Of a stretch of DNA of 64,000 bases, positions 1 through 10,480 are shown piece after piece (the stretch's first letter is position 1; every line of letters begins with the position of its first letter). Location of the stretch: NCBI GenBank assembly GCA_030068075.1, contig CM057841.1, forward strand, positions 43,255,030 to 43,319,029. Direction: 5' to 3'. Source of the DNA: Paguma larvata (lineage: Eukaryota > Chordata > Mammalia > Carnivora > Viverridae). The translations under genes were made by a program, and so were the position numbers. A model generated the notes under the pieces. It was not told where the DNA came from and ran no database searches. It was given only the letters and a program-made list of their open reading frames with translations.

Positions 1-329
1 TCTATAGTAGCAGATTTCATGCCGTCTTGCAGCCTACAGAGTGGATATTGTCCCTCTTTCTTGCCTTCCTGCTCCTTCCTCCCCACACACATCCCCCCTC
101 CTTGCTTGTCTCCTAAAGACTTGACCCTAAGCCACTCTGCCCTTGTACACAGCAGGCTGGAGGGGTAGGGGTATTAAAAACAAAAACAAGTGAAAGCTGT
201 CAACCAGTGACTGATTGGATTCAGTATGAATCTACCCCGTATCTGAGTAGGATAACTCAAGAGTCTAAATTCCCCTATTAGACAGAAGTTACACCCAGGA
301 CTCCTAACTTGATATTGCATCCTTTACTG
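1..329. other. Non-coding stretch, nothing recognised
   Basis: No repeat family, open frame or RNA gene is recognised here. There is a short pyrimidine-rich patch near 55-110. It is treated as unannotated intergenic or intronic DNA. Confidence 0.5.
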
Positions 330-456
330 ACTACTGACCTGTTCTTTTCTTTCAGCACCCTCTAGCAGTATTTCCTGGGATTACCTCCGGAATAAAGTAC
401 CTAAATCCTTACCTGAGGGTCTTTCCTGGGGAACCTAAACTAAGACATTCCTTTTC
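330..456 (+). mobile_element. Ancient LTR-like 3' end
   Basis: An AATAAA-type signal near 391 is followed by text resembling the R/U5 end of old mammalian LTRs ('CTGAGGGTCTTTCCTGGGGA', then 'CCTAAACTAAGACA'). The same kind of ending is seen in a clearer LTR at 11160-11575. The upstream part is too decayed to place, so class and family are uncertain. Confidence 0.35.
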
Positions 457-1260
457 CCAGTTTCCAGCCTGTAGGCCCTCAATAATCAGAGCTGGTTAGA
501 GGCAATGTTCAAGCTGCAGTCATGATCAATGGGCTAGGTAGCACAGCATAAAAAAAAACACTTGGAGCCACTTGGTGCAAAACATTAACATGCTAAGGAA
601 AATCACATCGGAATCACCATGACTTCCCTTTTATAATGATAAATACACTTCCTTACTTACAAACTATGCATAGACTTTTATCAGACTGTCTTTAAATGGT
701 CCTCTCTTGGTGGACATTCATCTTATTTACACTCTTGGTATTTACAGGCAATGTTGCTAGGATACTTCTTGTACTTAGAACCTTTCACGTGTGGGTTGTC
801 TGCCTTTGGGATAAATTCCTAAAAGTAGAATTCCTGGATCAGAAAACACATGTACACCAGTTTTGGGAACTACTAACAAGTCGCTTTCTTGATGTTTTAC
901 TCACTTTGACTCCTATTTATGATAATGCCTTTTCTTCCCCACCACCTGACAACGCTATCAGTATTTTTACCACTGCCTATGTAATAAGTGAGAAATGGTA
1001 TCTCAGTGTAGATTTAATTCAAACTTCTAAGAAAAACTGAGAATTTGTTCAGGATTTTAGGAGTCACTATATTTCCTTTCTCAGCACATACTTATATTCG
1101 TCAGATGACTATTTTTCTCATTGATTATAAGAGCTCTTTACGTATTAATGCTATCTTTTATCTGTAAAATAAAATTGTGAATACATTTTCCCAGTTTATA
1201 GTTGGTCTTTTTACTCTGTTTATGGTTTTTTTTAATCATGAAATTTTGTCTTTTATTTTT

Positions 1261-1488
1261 ATTTAAAGTTTTATTTATTTATTTTTAAGAGAGAGAGAGA
1301 GAGAGAGTGAATGAGTGTGGGTGTGAGTCGGGGAGAAGTAGAGAAAAAGAGAGAGAGGGAGAAAGAAAATCCAAAGCAGGCTCCGCACTGTCAGTACAGA
1401 GCCTGATGCAGGGCTAGACCCACAAGCCATGAGATGATGACCTGAGCCAAAGTCAGATGCTTAACCGAATGAACCACCCAGGCGCCAC
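1261..1488 (-). mobile_element. SINEC_Fc-like SINE
   Basis: Minus-oriented tRNA-derived SINE. The A-rich tail (as T-rich) and GA stretch come first, then 'CATGAGATGATGACCTGAGC', and the head 'ACCACCCAGGCGCC' ends at about 1487. A perfect 12-bp target-site duplication TCTTTTATTTTT flanks it at 1249-1260 and 1489-1500. It splits the older L1M, so it is younger than its host. Confidence 0.95.
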
Positions 1489-1565
1489 TCTTTTATTTTT
1501 TATTTAATTAAATTAATCTTTTCCATTATGATTTTAAGGTTTGTGTCCTTCTTGTTTCTTTAACT

Positions 1566-1588
1566 AAAAAAAAAAAAAAAAAAAAAAA
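1566..1588. repeat. Poly(A) run, 23 A
   Basis: Uninterrupted A tract inside the minus-strand L1M remnant. It is probably an expanded simple repeat rather than a retrotransposon tail, because no element ends here. Confidence 0.9.
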
Positions 1589-2045
1589 TTCCAGGTTTTT
1601 TTTCTAGTACTTTCATGTTTTCATTTTTCAAGATTAAATCTTTCCTCCATTTGAAGTTTTTGTGTAAGGTGTGAGGTGTGAGGTAAGAATCCAACATTAT
1701 ATATGTATACAAATGGCTAACCTGCTGTCACATCATCATTTATTATTGAATAATCCAGTTTTCTCACACTAATTCAAAATATCACCTTTATTATACGTTA
1801 AATTTCCTTATGTATTTGAGTCAATTTCTGTACTTTCTATTTAATCAATTGAACTGCTGTCTCAGGTATTCTTACCACACTATTTAAATCAACTTACCTT
1901 TATACTATGTCAAACTTTTGAGGGCGATAGTCTCTCCTCATCCTGCTACTTTTAAAGAATTTCCTGGATTATTACTTGTTTGATTTTTCATGTAAATAAC
2001 AGAGTAAGCTTGGCTAATTCCAAAAATTACCTAAAAAAATCTGTA

Positions 2046-2454
2046 TGTGTCTCTTACTATCTTCTTTAGCCTACTCTTTTTCTGTTCATAAAGATTTCTA
2101 CTTCCCTCTTCTTAACACTAAAACTTTAATCTCTTAAAAGCTTGATTTACTCTCATTAAACAAAAAAGTAATCAAGAATCTCTTTATTTTCTCAGATTTC
2201 CCCTGTGTCTATGAAGTTCCAGACAATGTTAACCATTTACCCTTTCTTGAAATTCTCTTTTTTCTTTGTCTGCTTCGTTTAGATACTTAGCATCCCTCTC
2301 TCACTCCTTTTCCCTAGCTCTCTCTTATCAGAGAAAGTCACTGAAAAACGACGTGTCCTTGGTATACTATTTTCCCTTAAATACATATAAAGATACATGC
2401 ATATTTAGTCAATTTCTATCTCTCTCTAGGGTCAATCACCACTGAAATTCTATC
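2046..2454. other. Unassigned AT-rich stretch
   Basis: No recognisable repeat family or coding potential was seen. It may include more decayed L1M sequence past the point where the match can be followed. Confidence 0.4.
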
Positions 2455-2521
2455 TTAGTTCTGAGCACCTAAAAAGTACCTATCATATGGTAGGTATGAA
2501 ATAAATAATAAATGAACAAAA
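2455..2521 (+). mobile_element. L2/MIR-type 3' end fragment
   Basis: The sequence 'GAGCACC...ATATGGTAGGTATGAAATAAATAATAAATGAA' follows the shared 3' end of L2 and MIR elements, where 'GCACATAGTAGG' is followed by 'AATAAATATTTGTTGAATGAA'. It is too short to assign to one family. Confidence 0.4.
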
Positions 2522-2828
2522 GAATCCCAATGCTAAATTTCCAAGTTCTGGTTAAAAATTTCAGTTGAGATGCCCCTTAGTCATCAACATATCAACATAT
2601 AAAATGCCTATATATGCAGAAGAAATAGTTGCCCTGAATTGTACATTGATTAAACCATAACAGGAGCCATACCATGATATATTCTGGGCACATTTTCAGG
2701 AGAAGCAGTGACTAACTAGAGTGAACCCAAAGAAGTGAACAAGGAAGATGAATAGTACAAGACCTAGATTCTAAGAGGAAATGTTGAAGTTAGGATGCTT
2801 AGTCATCAGAAGATATGATGAAAGACTG
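2522..2828. other. Unassigned stretch
   Basis: No family recognised. The right end runs into a 5'-damaged SINE. Confidence 0.4.
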
Positions 2829-2987
2829 GGACACTCAGTCGTGATCTCACTGTTCATGCGTTTGAGCCCTGCTTCAGGCTCTATGCTTACAGCTTGGGAG
2901 AGTGGAGCCTGCTTCAGATTCTGGGTCTCCATCTCTCTCTGCTCCTCCCCCACTTGTGCTCTCTCTCTCTCAAAAAACATAAACATA
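2829..2987 (+). mobile_element. SINEC SINE, 5'-damaged copy
   Basis: Plus-oriented SINE body: 'CTCAGTCGTGATCTCACTGT', a 'TTGAGCCCTGCTTCAGGCTC' segment, then 'CTGGGTCTCCATCTCTCTCT' and 'CTCTCTCAAAAAACATAAAC'. The first ~30 bp of the tRNA-like head are unrecognisable. The tail runs straight into the polypurine tract that follows. Confidence 0.85.
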
Positions 2988-3115
2988 GAGGGGGGGAAGA
3001 AGGGAGGAGGGGGAAGGAGGCGGGAGGGGAAGGAGGAGGGGGAGGAGGGAGGAAGTGGAAAGGGGAAGAGAAAGAGGGGGAGGTGGGGAAGGGAAAGGAT
3101 GAGAGAAAAGACATA
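2988..3115 (+). repeat. GGA/GGGA-rich polypurine tract
   Basis: About 125 bp almost purely of G and A on the plus strand with many runs of three to seven G. It directly abuts a SINE tail, so it probably grew from that tail. Such tracts can form triplex or G-quadruplex structures. Overlapping reading frames of Gly/Arg/Glu or Ser/Pro/Leu are by-products of the composition. Confidence 0.9.
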
Positions 3116-3416
3116 AGGGCCCTAAAATATGTGAAGAGCTTTCTGGGCTGGGGCAGAGGAATGGGAGGAAGGGCTTAGAAGAGGGAAGAGGATATGGCAC
3201 TGTTCGGTTACTTCACAGAAGAGAAGTGGAACTGATGGTAAAGTTACAGAAAAACAAATTTCAAGAAGAATTTTTTTAACAATTAGAATTACACCAAAAA
3301 AAAAAAAGTCAGATTCTAAAAAGTAGTGAGTTCCTTCCCATTAACCTCTCTCAATTTCAATTTTCTGATCTTTAAAATATGGATAATTACTATACTCCTA
3401 AATTAAACAGTTCTTT
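3116..3416. other. Unassigned stretch
   Basis: Nothing recognised apart from a short poly(A) near 3295-3307. Confidence 0.4.
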
Positions 3417-3425
3417 GTGAGTGTT

Positions 3426-3440
3426 GAAGTTTATTTACTT

Positions 3441-3486
<46 letters not shown>

Positions 3487-3664
3487 AGAGGGAGGAAGGA
3501 GTGGGGGAGGGGCAGAGAGAGAGAGAGAGACACAGAATCTGAAGCAGGCTCCAGGCTTCGAGCTGTCAGCACAGAGCTAGACGTAGGGCTTGACCTCATG
3601 AACCATGAGATCATGACCTGAGCTGAAGTTGGACACATAACTGACTAAGCCACCAGGCGCCCCT
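3426..3664 (-). mobile_element. SINEC_Fc-like SINE with expanded GA tract
   Basis: Minus-oriented copy. A long (GA)n at about 3443-3484 lies in the CT-rich part, followed by 'CATGAGATCATGACCTGAGC' and the head 'CCACCAGGCGCCCC'. The 9-mer GTGAGTGTT occurs at 3417-3425 and 3672-3680 and is the likely target-site duplication, with a few extra bases on the right. Confidence 0.93.
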
Positions 3665-3738
3665 GTTATAAGTGAGTGTTAAAAAGGATAAAGTATATTA
3701 CCACTCCATATGGTGCCTGCTACATAAAAGGCATTCAA

Positions 3739-3948
3739 GGAGCACCTGGGTTGCTCAGTTGGTTAAGAGTCCGACTTCAGCTCAGGTAATGATCTCACGG
3801 TTTGTGAGTTCGAACCCCACATTGGGCTCTGTGCTGACAGCTCAGAGCCTGGAGCCTACTTCAGATTCTGTGTCTCCCCCTCTCTCTGCCCCTCCCCTGC
3901 TCATTCTCTGTCTCTCAATAATAAATAAAAATGTTAAAAAAATTAAAA
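3739..3948 (+). mobile_element. SINEC_Fc-like SINE, complete
   Basis: Full copy from 'GAGCACCTGGGTTGCTCAG' to the A-rich tail, with 'CTCACGGTTTGTGAGTTCGA' (B-box-like) and 'CAGCTCAGAGCCTGGAGCC' in the body. It is flanked by a perfect 13-bp duplication AAAAGGCATTCAA at 3726-3738 and 3949-3961. The low divergence and perfect flanks suggest a relatively recent insertion. Confidence 0.97.
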
Positions 3949-4090
3949 AAAAGGCATTCAAATAATATTAGTTCTTTTAAAACTAGACCATCATCTTTGA
4001 AAATGAGTTAGTTTCATCTTTGAGAATGAAACAAATTATTCCCAGGTCTAGGGTTTGCTTTTTTGGTCTAAAATAGAAATTAACATATTT

Positions 4091-4302
4091 TACTAAAAAG
4101 CAGCCATCTTTGGGCACCTGGGTGACTCAGTTGGTTGAGTGTCTGACTTTTGATTGCAGCTCAGGTCATGTTCCCAGGATCATGGGATCAAACTCTGCTT
4201 GGCTCCGTGCTGAGCATGGAGCCTGCTTAAGATTCTCTCTCCCTCTGACCCCCCCGGCTCATGCTCTCTCTAAAAAAATAAAAATAAATAAAATAAAAAA
4301 AT
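4091..4302 (+). mobile_element. SINEC SINE, older 'catgatcccaggg' subtype
   Basis: The head 'GGGCACCTGGGTGACTCAG' is followed by 'TCCCAGGATCATGGGATC' and 'GAGCATGGAGCCTGCTTAAG', which are features of the more widely shared carnivore SINEC subtype rather than the feline one. It ends in an (A)n/(TAAA)n tail. The flanks near 4086-4096 and 4306-4316 are only an imperfect duplication, consistent with greater age. Confidence 0.88.
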
Positions 4303-4309
4303 AAAGTGG

Positions 4310-4975
4310 CTATCTCATTTCTTGTTCTTAAAGGCTCCACACCTCAGACCTTTTTAGTTTCTTGGTTCTTCATTCTCCAAGTCCAGTCATTCATCAAATC
4401 TCTCCCATTCCAATCAATCATTGTTCTTCTTTCATATTCTTTCAAGCCTTCCTTTCTGTTCTTGCCTCGTTACCATAATTCAGGCTGCTGACTGTCTGAA
4501 CTTGACCTATAGCAACATCTTCTCAATAAATCTTCTGGTCTGTGATATGTCCTAACCATTTTGTCATATCGAACTTAACATCCTTTCCCTTCTCAAAATC
4601 TGATGACTTCCAACACTGACAGAAAGCACAAAACACTTTACACAAGGAAAAATCTTCTAAATATAATCCTTCTTGAATTCCTTAGTACTATTTTCACTAC
4701 TCTCTTTCAGTATGTTCTTCATTTAAATGTCTTGTGCTTTAGTATATATACATTCTGAATCTGATACTACTAAATAATCTCTTTCCTTTCTGTGTACCTA
4801 TACTTCAAGGTCTAGCTCAAGTAGCATCTTCTCCACAGGCTTTCTCCGTTACAGAAGGAAGACATCCCAACCCACGCTGAGGATGTGTGATACTGTCAAA
4901 ATCACTCCCTTTAAATTTTCTTCCTTGTTTGGCAGTCATATATATGTCCTACCCATAATCCTGCATTTTAAGTTC
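4310..4975 (+). mobile_element. L2 LINE, 3' region
   Basis: The pyrimidine-rich text follows the L2 3' region on the plus strand. The clearest match is near 4808-4850, 'AAGGTCTAGCTCAAGTAGCA' then 'TCTCCACAGGCTTTCTCCGT', against the L2 motif with 'GGTCTCAGCTCAAATGTCAC'. Earlier segments also match in order. It is diverged and non-coding. Confidence 0.6.
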
Positions 4976-4983
4976 CTATAGCA

Positions 4984-5110
4984 GTGTTGTTAAATAGAAC
5001 TTTCTATGATGACACAGATATTCTCTATCTGTGCTGTCCAATGCAAGAGCCACTAGTCACTTGTGGTTACTGATCATCTAAAATGTGGCTAGTGGCTGTA
5101 TTATAAAGTG
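4984..5110 (+). mobile_element. hAT-Charlie-like non-autonomous DNA transposon fragment
   Basis: 'AATAGAACTTTCTATGATGA' followed by 'CTGTGCTGTCCAATGCAAGA', 'GCCACTAGTCACTTGTGG' and 'AAAATGTGGCTAGTGGCTG' is the characteristic text of a widespread mammalian hAT-Charlie MITE. The exact MER family name is not assigned here. Confidence 0.6.
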
Positions 5111-5139
5111 TGGTCCTGGAGGGCAATAAGTTAGTTTGA

Positions 5140-5300
5140 TTTTACGGTATTTATTGAGAAATAACTATGTTTCAGGTCCACTTAAACACTCTATATGTAT
5201 TATTTCATTTATACTTTTCTCTTTTTATCAGTGTTTTTCAGATAAGTAAATTGAGTTCCAGAAAGGTCAAATAACTTGCATAAAGTCCTAATTCTTTGGG
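5140..5300 (-). mobile_element. MIR SINE
   Basis: The text runs as a reverse-complemented MIR: 'TTTATTGAGAAATAACTATG', 'CTATATGTATTATTTCATTT', then 'GATAAGTAAATTGAGTTCCA' and 'AAATAACTTGCATAAAGTCC'. It is heavily diverged, as expected for this old family. Confidence 0.7.
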
Positions 5301-5574
5301 ATTAACAATAATGAGGCTTATCCAAAGAATACTGAAGTTAGAATATTAGAAAATATGGGAAGGAGCTGAGTAAACCATAAAACAGTATTGTTAAGATAGT
5401 GATCATTTTACTTTCTTTTAGTCTTTCTTACAATGCTTAGCATATCATCTTGTATGTAGTAATTATATCTGGATCAACTGAAAATTTTACATGGTTTACA
5501 TGTAATCTGCCCTTGTATGTGTGCTTCTAAAAACTGGAATGGAAGATGAATGTGTGAAAATTATATAAATATAA

Positions 5575-5970
5575 AATGTGGTGATATATACACAATGGAA
5601 TATTATTCAAGAATAAAAAGAAATTAAGTACTGATCCATGGTACAACATGGATGAACCACAAAGACATTATGTTTTGTGAAAGAAGTCAGTCACAAAAGA
5701 CTACATATTATATGATTCCTTTTATATGAAATGTTCAGAATAGATAAATTCATAGAGACAAAAAGTAGATTAGGACTAAGATGGCTGGGAGAGTTAGGGG
5801 TAAATATTTGCAGAATAGATTTTTTTTCTGGGGAGATGTAAATGTCCTAAGACTGATTACGGTGATAATTCTTTAACTGTTATAATAAAAACCATGGAAC
5901 TGTACACTTTAAATGGGTGAACTGTATGGTATGAGAAGGTTATCTCAATAATTCTGTTTTAAAAAGTGGA
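5575..5970 (+). mobile_element. L1M LINE, 3' UTR end
   Basis: It starts with 'ATACACAATGGAATATTATT' and runs through 'ATGATTCCTTTTATATGAAA' to 'CTGTACACTTTAAATGGGTG' and a final AATAA/A-rich end near 5970. These are the terminal few hundred bases of an L1MA/MB-type element, 5'-truncated and with no coding capacity. The same ending recurs at 57005-57475. Confidence 0.8.
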
Positions 5971-6103
5971 ATCATGGTTTTATTTTATTAAAAGGAGTCT
6001 ATTCCTAAGAGCTAAATACACGTTATGAAATAACTAGAATATAGCTTTACCTTTATGCATATTCTTTAACAGAAATATTTCTGTCAAATATAGAAATACT
6101 TCT
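5971..6103. other. Unassigned AT-rich stretch
   Basis: No recognisable family. Confidence 0.4.
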
Positions 6104-6215
6104 AATATATTTAAGAGTATAATGAAATAAAATTGTGGTTTTCAAAATTGTTTTTTCAGCAATGGACAAAAAAAATCATTTTTTAGAAACTCAATACAAC
6201 AAAAATAATCTCCTC
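6104..6215 (+). repeat. Local direct repeat, copy A
   Basis: It shares a 34-nt identical core (6126-6159) with 6926-6959, exactly 800 bp downstream. Weaker similarity covers about 110 bp: upstream 'ATATATTTAA', downstream 'GGACAAAA', 'AAATCATTTTT' and 'ATAATCT'. I do not recognise it as any named repeat. It could be an old segmental duplication or two copies of an unnamed low-copy element. Confidence 0.7.
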
Positions 6216-6903
6216 TGGTTGAAGCCGAGTGGAGATTCAGACCTCTTCCACACAGATTCCTGCACTTTCCTCAATATTGGCATCTAAACAACCTACAGGT
6301 TTTGGGGAAGAATTCTAGAAGAATTTGCAAGTTGCAGCAAAAAGCAGCACAAATAAATGAATAAATACAACAAAGAAAAACTCTGCGAGTTGAAGTGTTT
6401 GCTACCCGGCGGGCTACCAGCATGTAAAAATAGTTCAGAATTGTTTTATGTTAGTAACATAAAAACATACGATTTCTATTTAGTAAATTTGAGTACTGCT
6501 TCTAAGATTAAAGGCAAATTGTTTAAAAGTATGAACTATTCTAGAGTCAAGATTTATCTCTAAATTGTATGGATTTTTTCTTACCTATTTGGATAAGGGA
6601 CTTTTGAATTTTGTTTATAACAAAAACGAAAAAACGCAAATATCCCCAAACTAAAAAGCAGGTACCCTATTTCTGTGATAGTAGAAAAGTTGCATTCCTG
6701 GAGCAATACTACTTACTTAGTCAATAAGAAAAAAAGGGCAGTGTTTAACTCTTATGTACTTATGTAACTTATATTACTTCTACTTGGATGGCTTATTAAC
6801 ACCTAAAGTCTATTTCATTATTTAATTGTATATGACATATTACATTATACTTTATTATACCAAAATCAGAACTGATCATTTATTTCTCTCAAAAAATATA
6901 TTT
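6216..6903. other. Unassigned spacer between the local repeats
   Basis: AT-rich, with a 68-codon chance frame at 6357-6563. The flanks outside the two repeat copies do not match each other, so the duplication is confined to about 110 bp. Confidence 0.4.
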
Positions 6904-7014
6904 TATATATTTAAAGGTGAAGAGGAATAAAATTGTGGTTTTCAAAATTGTTTTTTCAGGGGTGGACAAAAGAAATCATTTTTGGCAATGATATAAAGCA
7001 GAAATAATCTTCTC
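6904..7014 (+). repeat. Local direct repeat, copy B
   Basis: Second copy of the 6104-6215 repeat, with the identical 34-nt core at 6926-6959. Divergence increases downstream of the core. The direction is the same as copy A. Confidence 0.7.
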
Positions 7015-7149
7015 AATGACCCCACTTCTACTTAACTCTAAATCACCAGACTGATATCTTTAAGTAAAAATTAGTAGATTCTCTTTACATTCACAGTTCA
7101 TGAACAAGGTGTGATCCTTTCCCCTTTAGAAATGTCTTTTGGATCTTCT

Positions 7150-7990
7150 TCTTCCTTTCTTTATCCAAAGCTTCCAACTTCTCTTGAATCAAATCTTCTT
7201 CTTCCATCTTTTTTATGTACTGCTATTAGAATAGTTCTATCATGTTATTTTCCTATTCAAAAACTTACAATTATTCTCTATAACTCAAATTACTCTCAGT
7301 CTCTGTGACAGTATTACATGTCAACTTGACTAGATCATGTGGTACCCAGATTATTTGGTCAAACATTCTGGATGTTTCTATGAGATGTTTTTAGATGAAA
7401 TTAACATTTAAATCAGTAGACGGAGTACAGCAGACTGCACTCCAAAATGTAGGTGACCCTCATCTAATCAGTTGAAGGTCTGGATGGAATAAAAGGCTGA
7501 CTCTCTTCCAAAGAACAGAGAATTTTCCTGACTGGTGGACTTCAAACTTTTAATACCAGGTCTTTCTGCCCGAAAGCCTTTGAATTGGAACAACAGCTCT
7601 ACAGATTTTAGACTTGCCAGCCTCCATCATCACAATAAACATAGAATGATTTACACCTATCAATAGATCGATCGATCTAACAACTCTCCATCCTATTGAT
7701 TCTGTTTCTCTGGAGAACTCTAATACACTCTTTATTACAACTCTAATCTCATTTCACCCGCTCATTTCTTATTAGAACTCAAAAGTTTCTCTAATCCACA
7801 GGATCAAATCTATCATTTTCTACATAATTTGCACAATTCCATTTAACTGCTTTTATTAAATAACTTACATATATCTGCACCGCCTGTATTTGTTTTCCAA
7901 ATACTTTTTTCCAGCTAGACTGTTAAACACTTTGAGAACAAAAGCCTCTATTTTCTTTACTTTTTTTCTACAGAAATAATAAGGACTAAT
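7150..7990 (+). mobile_element. L2 LINE 3' region, interrupted by an LTR
   Basis: The left part (7150-7308) has 'CATGTTATTTTCCTATTCAA' followed by text like the L2 'CACTCCCCTGCTTAAAACCC' segment. The right part (7735-7990) includes 'AGACTGTTAAACACTTTGAG' and 'AACAAAAGCCTCTATTTTC', like the L2 'AGAATGTAAGCTCCATGAGG' segment. The LTR at 7313-7727 sits between them, so it inserted into an existing L2. Confidence 0.5.
7313..7727 (+). mobile_element. ERVL-MaLR-like solitary LTR
   Basis: It runs from 'CATGTCAACTTGACTAGATC' through 'ATTAACATTTAAATCAGTAG' and 'CTGGATGGAATAAAAGGCTG' to an AATAAA signal near 7633, and ends 'TCTGGAGAACTCTAATACA'. This is a very common mammalian LTR-type repeat with the TG...CA style of end. 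The short 'GATCGATCGATC' near 7667 replaces the TCTA microsatellite usual after the polyadenylation signal. Subfamily is not assigned. No internal retroviral sequence is attached. Confidence 0.6.
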
Positions 7991-8859
7991 GTGAAATATA
8001 GTGTATGTGTGTGTGTATTATATACCTTAAAACATAAATATGTATGTATATAAAATTTACCTCTTCAAGTCTGGCACAAAATCTAATTTTAATTTGTCTT
8101 TGCTTGGAAGAATCACACTTTGGGTTAAAATTGATTGTCATTTACAAGTATTCTTCTTCCACATTCATTTCAGTCAGCTGTGACACACAACAAAGTTACA
8201 GACAAACTTTAGCCTGCATAATTTAAGAGTACAACTGACAGAATGTTTTAATGTTGGGATGAAATGCACACTTTATATTTTTCAAACTCAGTTATATTGC
8301 TTTGCTAAAAGTAAATAGTACCTCCAGGACACCATCTGGTAAGAATCTCTCTGTGGATTAACCCAGAAAAGGAAGTGAATGAATTTTTATATATTGCATA
8401 GTTGTGGTTGCAAAACTGCAGTAAAAGTATGTTTTCAATGCACTGGTGTAAGTGAGACTTCAGCTACCTCATCTGATTTGATCCAAAAGGCTTGGAATAT
8501 TTAAGGCCGTATCTCATCAACCGGGAAAAGGAGGGGTGTTTTCTTTCTAGCATTCCTACGACTTGGCAGAAAAAAAAGATACAGGAAACTGAAGTCCATG
8601 AGCTGGAAAATATAAATTTGGTCTTACAGAAATCATTCATTAAAAAAATAACATGCAGTTCCTTAATAATAGGATATGTCCGAAAAGTCTGAGACCATCT
8701 ACAACAATTAGAGGAGACCCAGCAACGTTATTGTGTGCATCCCTACCAATGCAGAATGGTCAAATTAGTTTTTACCCTTTTTCTTCCTTTTTTAAAAAAT
8801 AATGTGTTGTCCAAGCCGTAATCTAGTCCAATGACTAGAGCAATGGAACTTCCCCTCAC
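7991..8859. other. Unassigned stretch
   Basis: AT-rich, with a short TG run near 8003-8017. There are no recognisable repeats. Open frames of 60-66 codons are at chance level. Confidence 0.45.
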
Positions 8860-9960
8860 TCCTCTAGGGACTCCATTCCAGAGACTAATAGATTTCACTG
8901 TCAGGAAATATTTCCCAGATTCAGTCTTAAATTTCCGTTACTTAATTTCATCCCATTACTTGACTATACACTCCTTATTCTACCCTTAAAAATGACTTGG
9001 CTTCCTTGATGTTTACATTGTTCAAATATTTGTGAAATGTTATCATAACTGGACTTAGAGATAGACAAATATATATTTTGTTATTTTAATGTTTCCTTTC
9101 AAGTTTAATTTGGAGTCTAAATCCCATTATGTATTTATTTTCTAGTTTGAGTACTACTCAATTTACATACTGAAGCATTACGACTTAAACTGGTATTCCT
9201 GTTGTGATCTCAGCAATAAAGTAACTTTTATCTTCCAGTCATATGACATAAAGCTTTTGCATATGCAGACTAAAATCTCATTGACTGATTTTATGCTCAT
9301 ATTCCGTTACAAGATCATATATAATTTGCTACCCACTATCATCTTGAAGTCTCTGGGTATTACTGCTTTCCAAGTACTATATATCCTGCCAATTGAATGG
9401 CTGTGTTTCTGATTGTTTTTTCCCAGATGTATTAGCTACATTTTTCCAGGTTGAATCACATTTCATTTCCTGCGCATATTTCTAACCACTTTAGGTCCCT
9501 TTTATCTGCCCTCACTGGTTTTGTCAACACTATTCAATTTAGTATCATCTGTGAATTTAATTAACATTATGTGTATCCTCTCTTATAAATCAACTTCTAC
9601 AATGATTTATTTTTAAAAATTCTAATGCAGCTTAATGTTTATAGTCTTGCTATAGTCTTAAGAATATACCACTTTTTTGTCACTTGATATTTATTTGATT
9701 ATTTTAGGAGTGGTTGATGGTGGACAAATAACAGAATCATGCTCAGGGTCATTGCTTTTTTTTTTTTTTTAAATATTAGTCCTAAATACCTTTATGATCA
9801 TTTCTCTCAAGACTGACAACGCTTTTGCAACCACTTTTCTACCCTTCCGCAATTTCTACATTTCCTAAATGTGGTCTAACACCATGGAAGCCTCAGTATG
9901 ATGTTCTCACATCCGTAATATAAAATTATCAAATATTTCTTATTCCAAATTCCGTTGGGC
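8860..9960 (+). mobile_element. Possible ancient CR1/L3-like remnant
   Basis: Short stretches such as 'AAATATTTGTGAAATGTTATCA' region (about 9029-9048), 'CATTTTTCCAGGTTGAATC' (about 9439) and 'TTTAGTATCATCTGTGAATT' (about 9538) resemble, in order, a very old amniote CR1-like repeat. Similarity is patchy and judged by eye only. Confidence 0.25.
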
Positions 9961-10244
9961 AATGAGTTTATATTTTAGATGCCAATTTACCAGATAATAG
10001 CCTGTTATATTAAATTATAAATGAACTTAGAATGCTCCTATTTTAAGTAATTTGGAATTAGTAAATTCAACCAGTTCATGGTTCAGATGAGCTGGGCAAC
10101 ACTATTTTGTTCCTCATTTACATTTATAACTGTGATTTCTTTTTAATTTATTGGTATTTAAATTTATTTTGTTGTATAAAACGTATTACTCATATTTTTA
10201 TGAGGAAACATATCAGACTTCTAAAGGTGTGTTCTTAAAACATA
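9961..10244. other. Unassigned AT-rich stretch
   Basis: Nothing recognised. Confidence 0.4.
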
Positions 10245-10480
10245 GTATTAGAAATAACATGTACGTACCCACTACTCAGATTAAAAAAAGTCACTACTGG
10301 TAATGTTAATAGCGACTTAAATACAGCTTTTTCTTCTCTCCCTTAGTGCTAACAGCTTCTGTGAGTTTTATGAAAAGAGATTATTTTGTCTGTTTATATA
10401 ATCATATATGCATTCTTATAGCTAAGAGGCAACTTTTTTTCACAATACTTTTATCTAAGTATTTCACTTTTCCAACAGAG
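10245..10480 (-). mobile_element. Possible L1M 3'-end fragment
   Basis: 'AACATGTACGTACCCACTAC' followed by a 'CAGATTAAAAAAAGTCACTA' stretch resembles the reverse-complemented 3' region of some L1M/L1ME elements. The match is weak and short. Confidence 0.3.

Larger units (their letters stand above)
696..2045 (-). mobile_element. Ancient L1M LINE fragment, 3' half of ORF2
   Basis: Read on the plus strand, the order of landmarks is that of a reverse-complemented L1 ORF2. 'GATAAATTCCTAAAAGTAGA' (about 810) comes first, then 'GAGAAATGGTATCTCAGTG' (about 990), the 'TTTTCCCAGTTTATAGTTGG' segment (about 1187), and 'TCCATTTGAAGTTTTTGTGT' (about 1648). It fades out near 2040. It is heavily diverged, has no usable frame, and is interrupted by the SINE at 1261-1488. 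The 114-codon frame over its start is a chance opening. Confidence 0.75.

Noticed and set aside
2781..3178. Overlapping frames of 66-111 codons on both strands
   Set aside because: They arise from the SINE and polypurine tract, with Gly/Arg/Glu or Pro/Ser runs and no protein features.
3739..3948. Possible tRNA gene (A- and B-box-like sequences)
   Set aside because: This is the tRNA-derived head of a SINE. It has no tRNA cloverleaf, and a CT-rich body and A tail follow. The same applies to all other SINEC copies.
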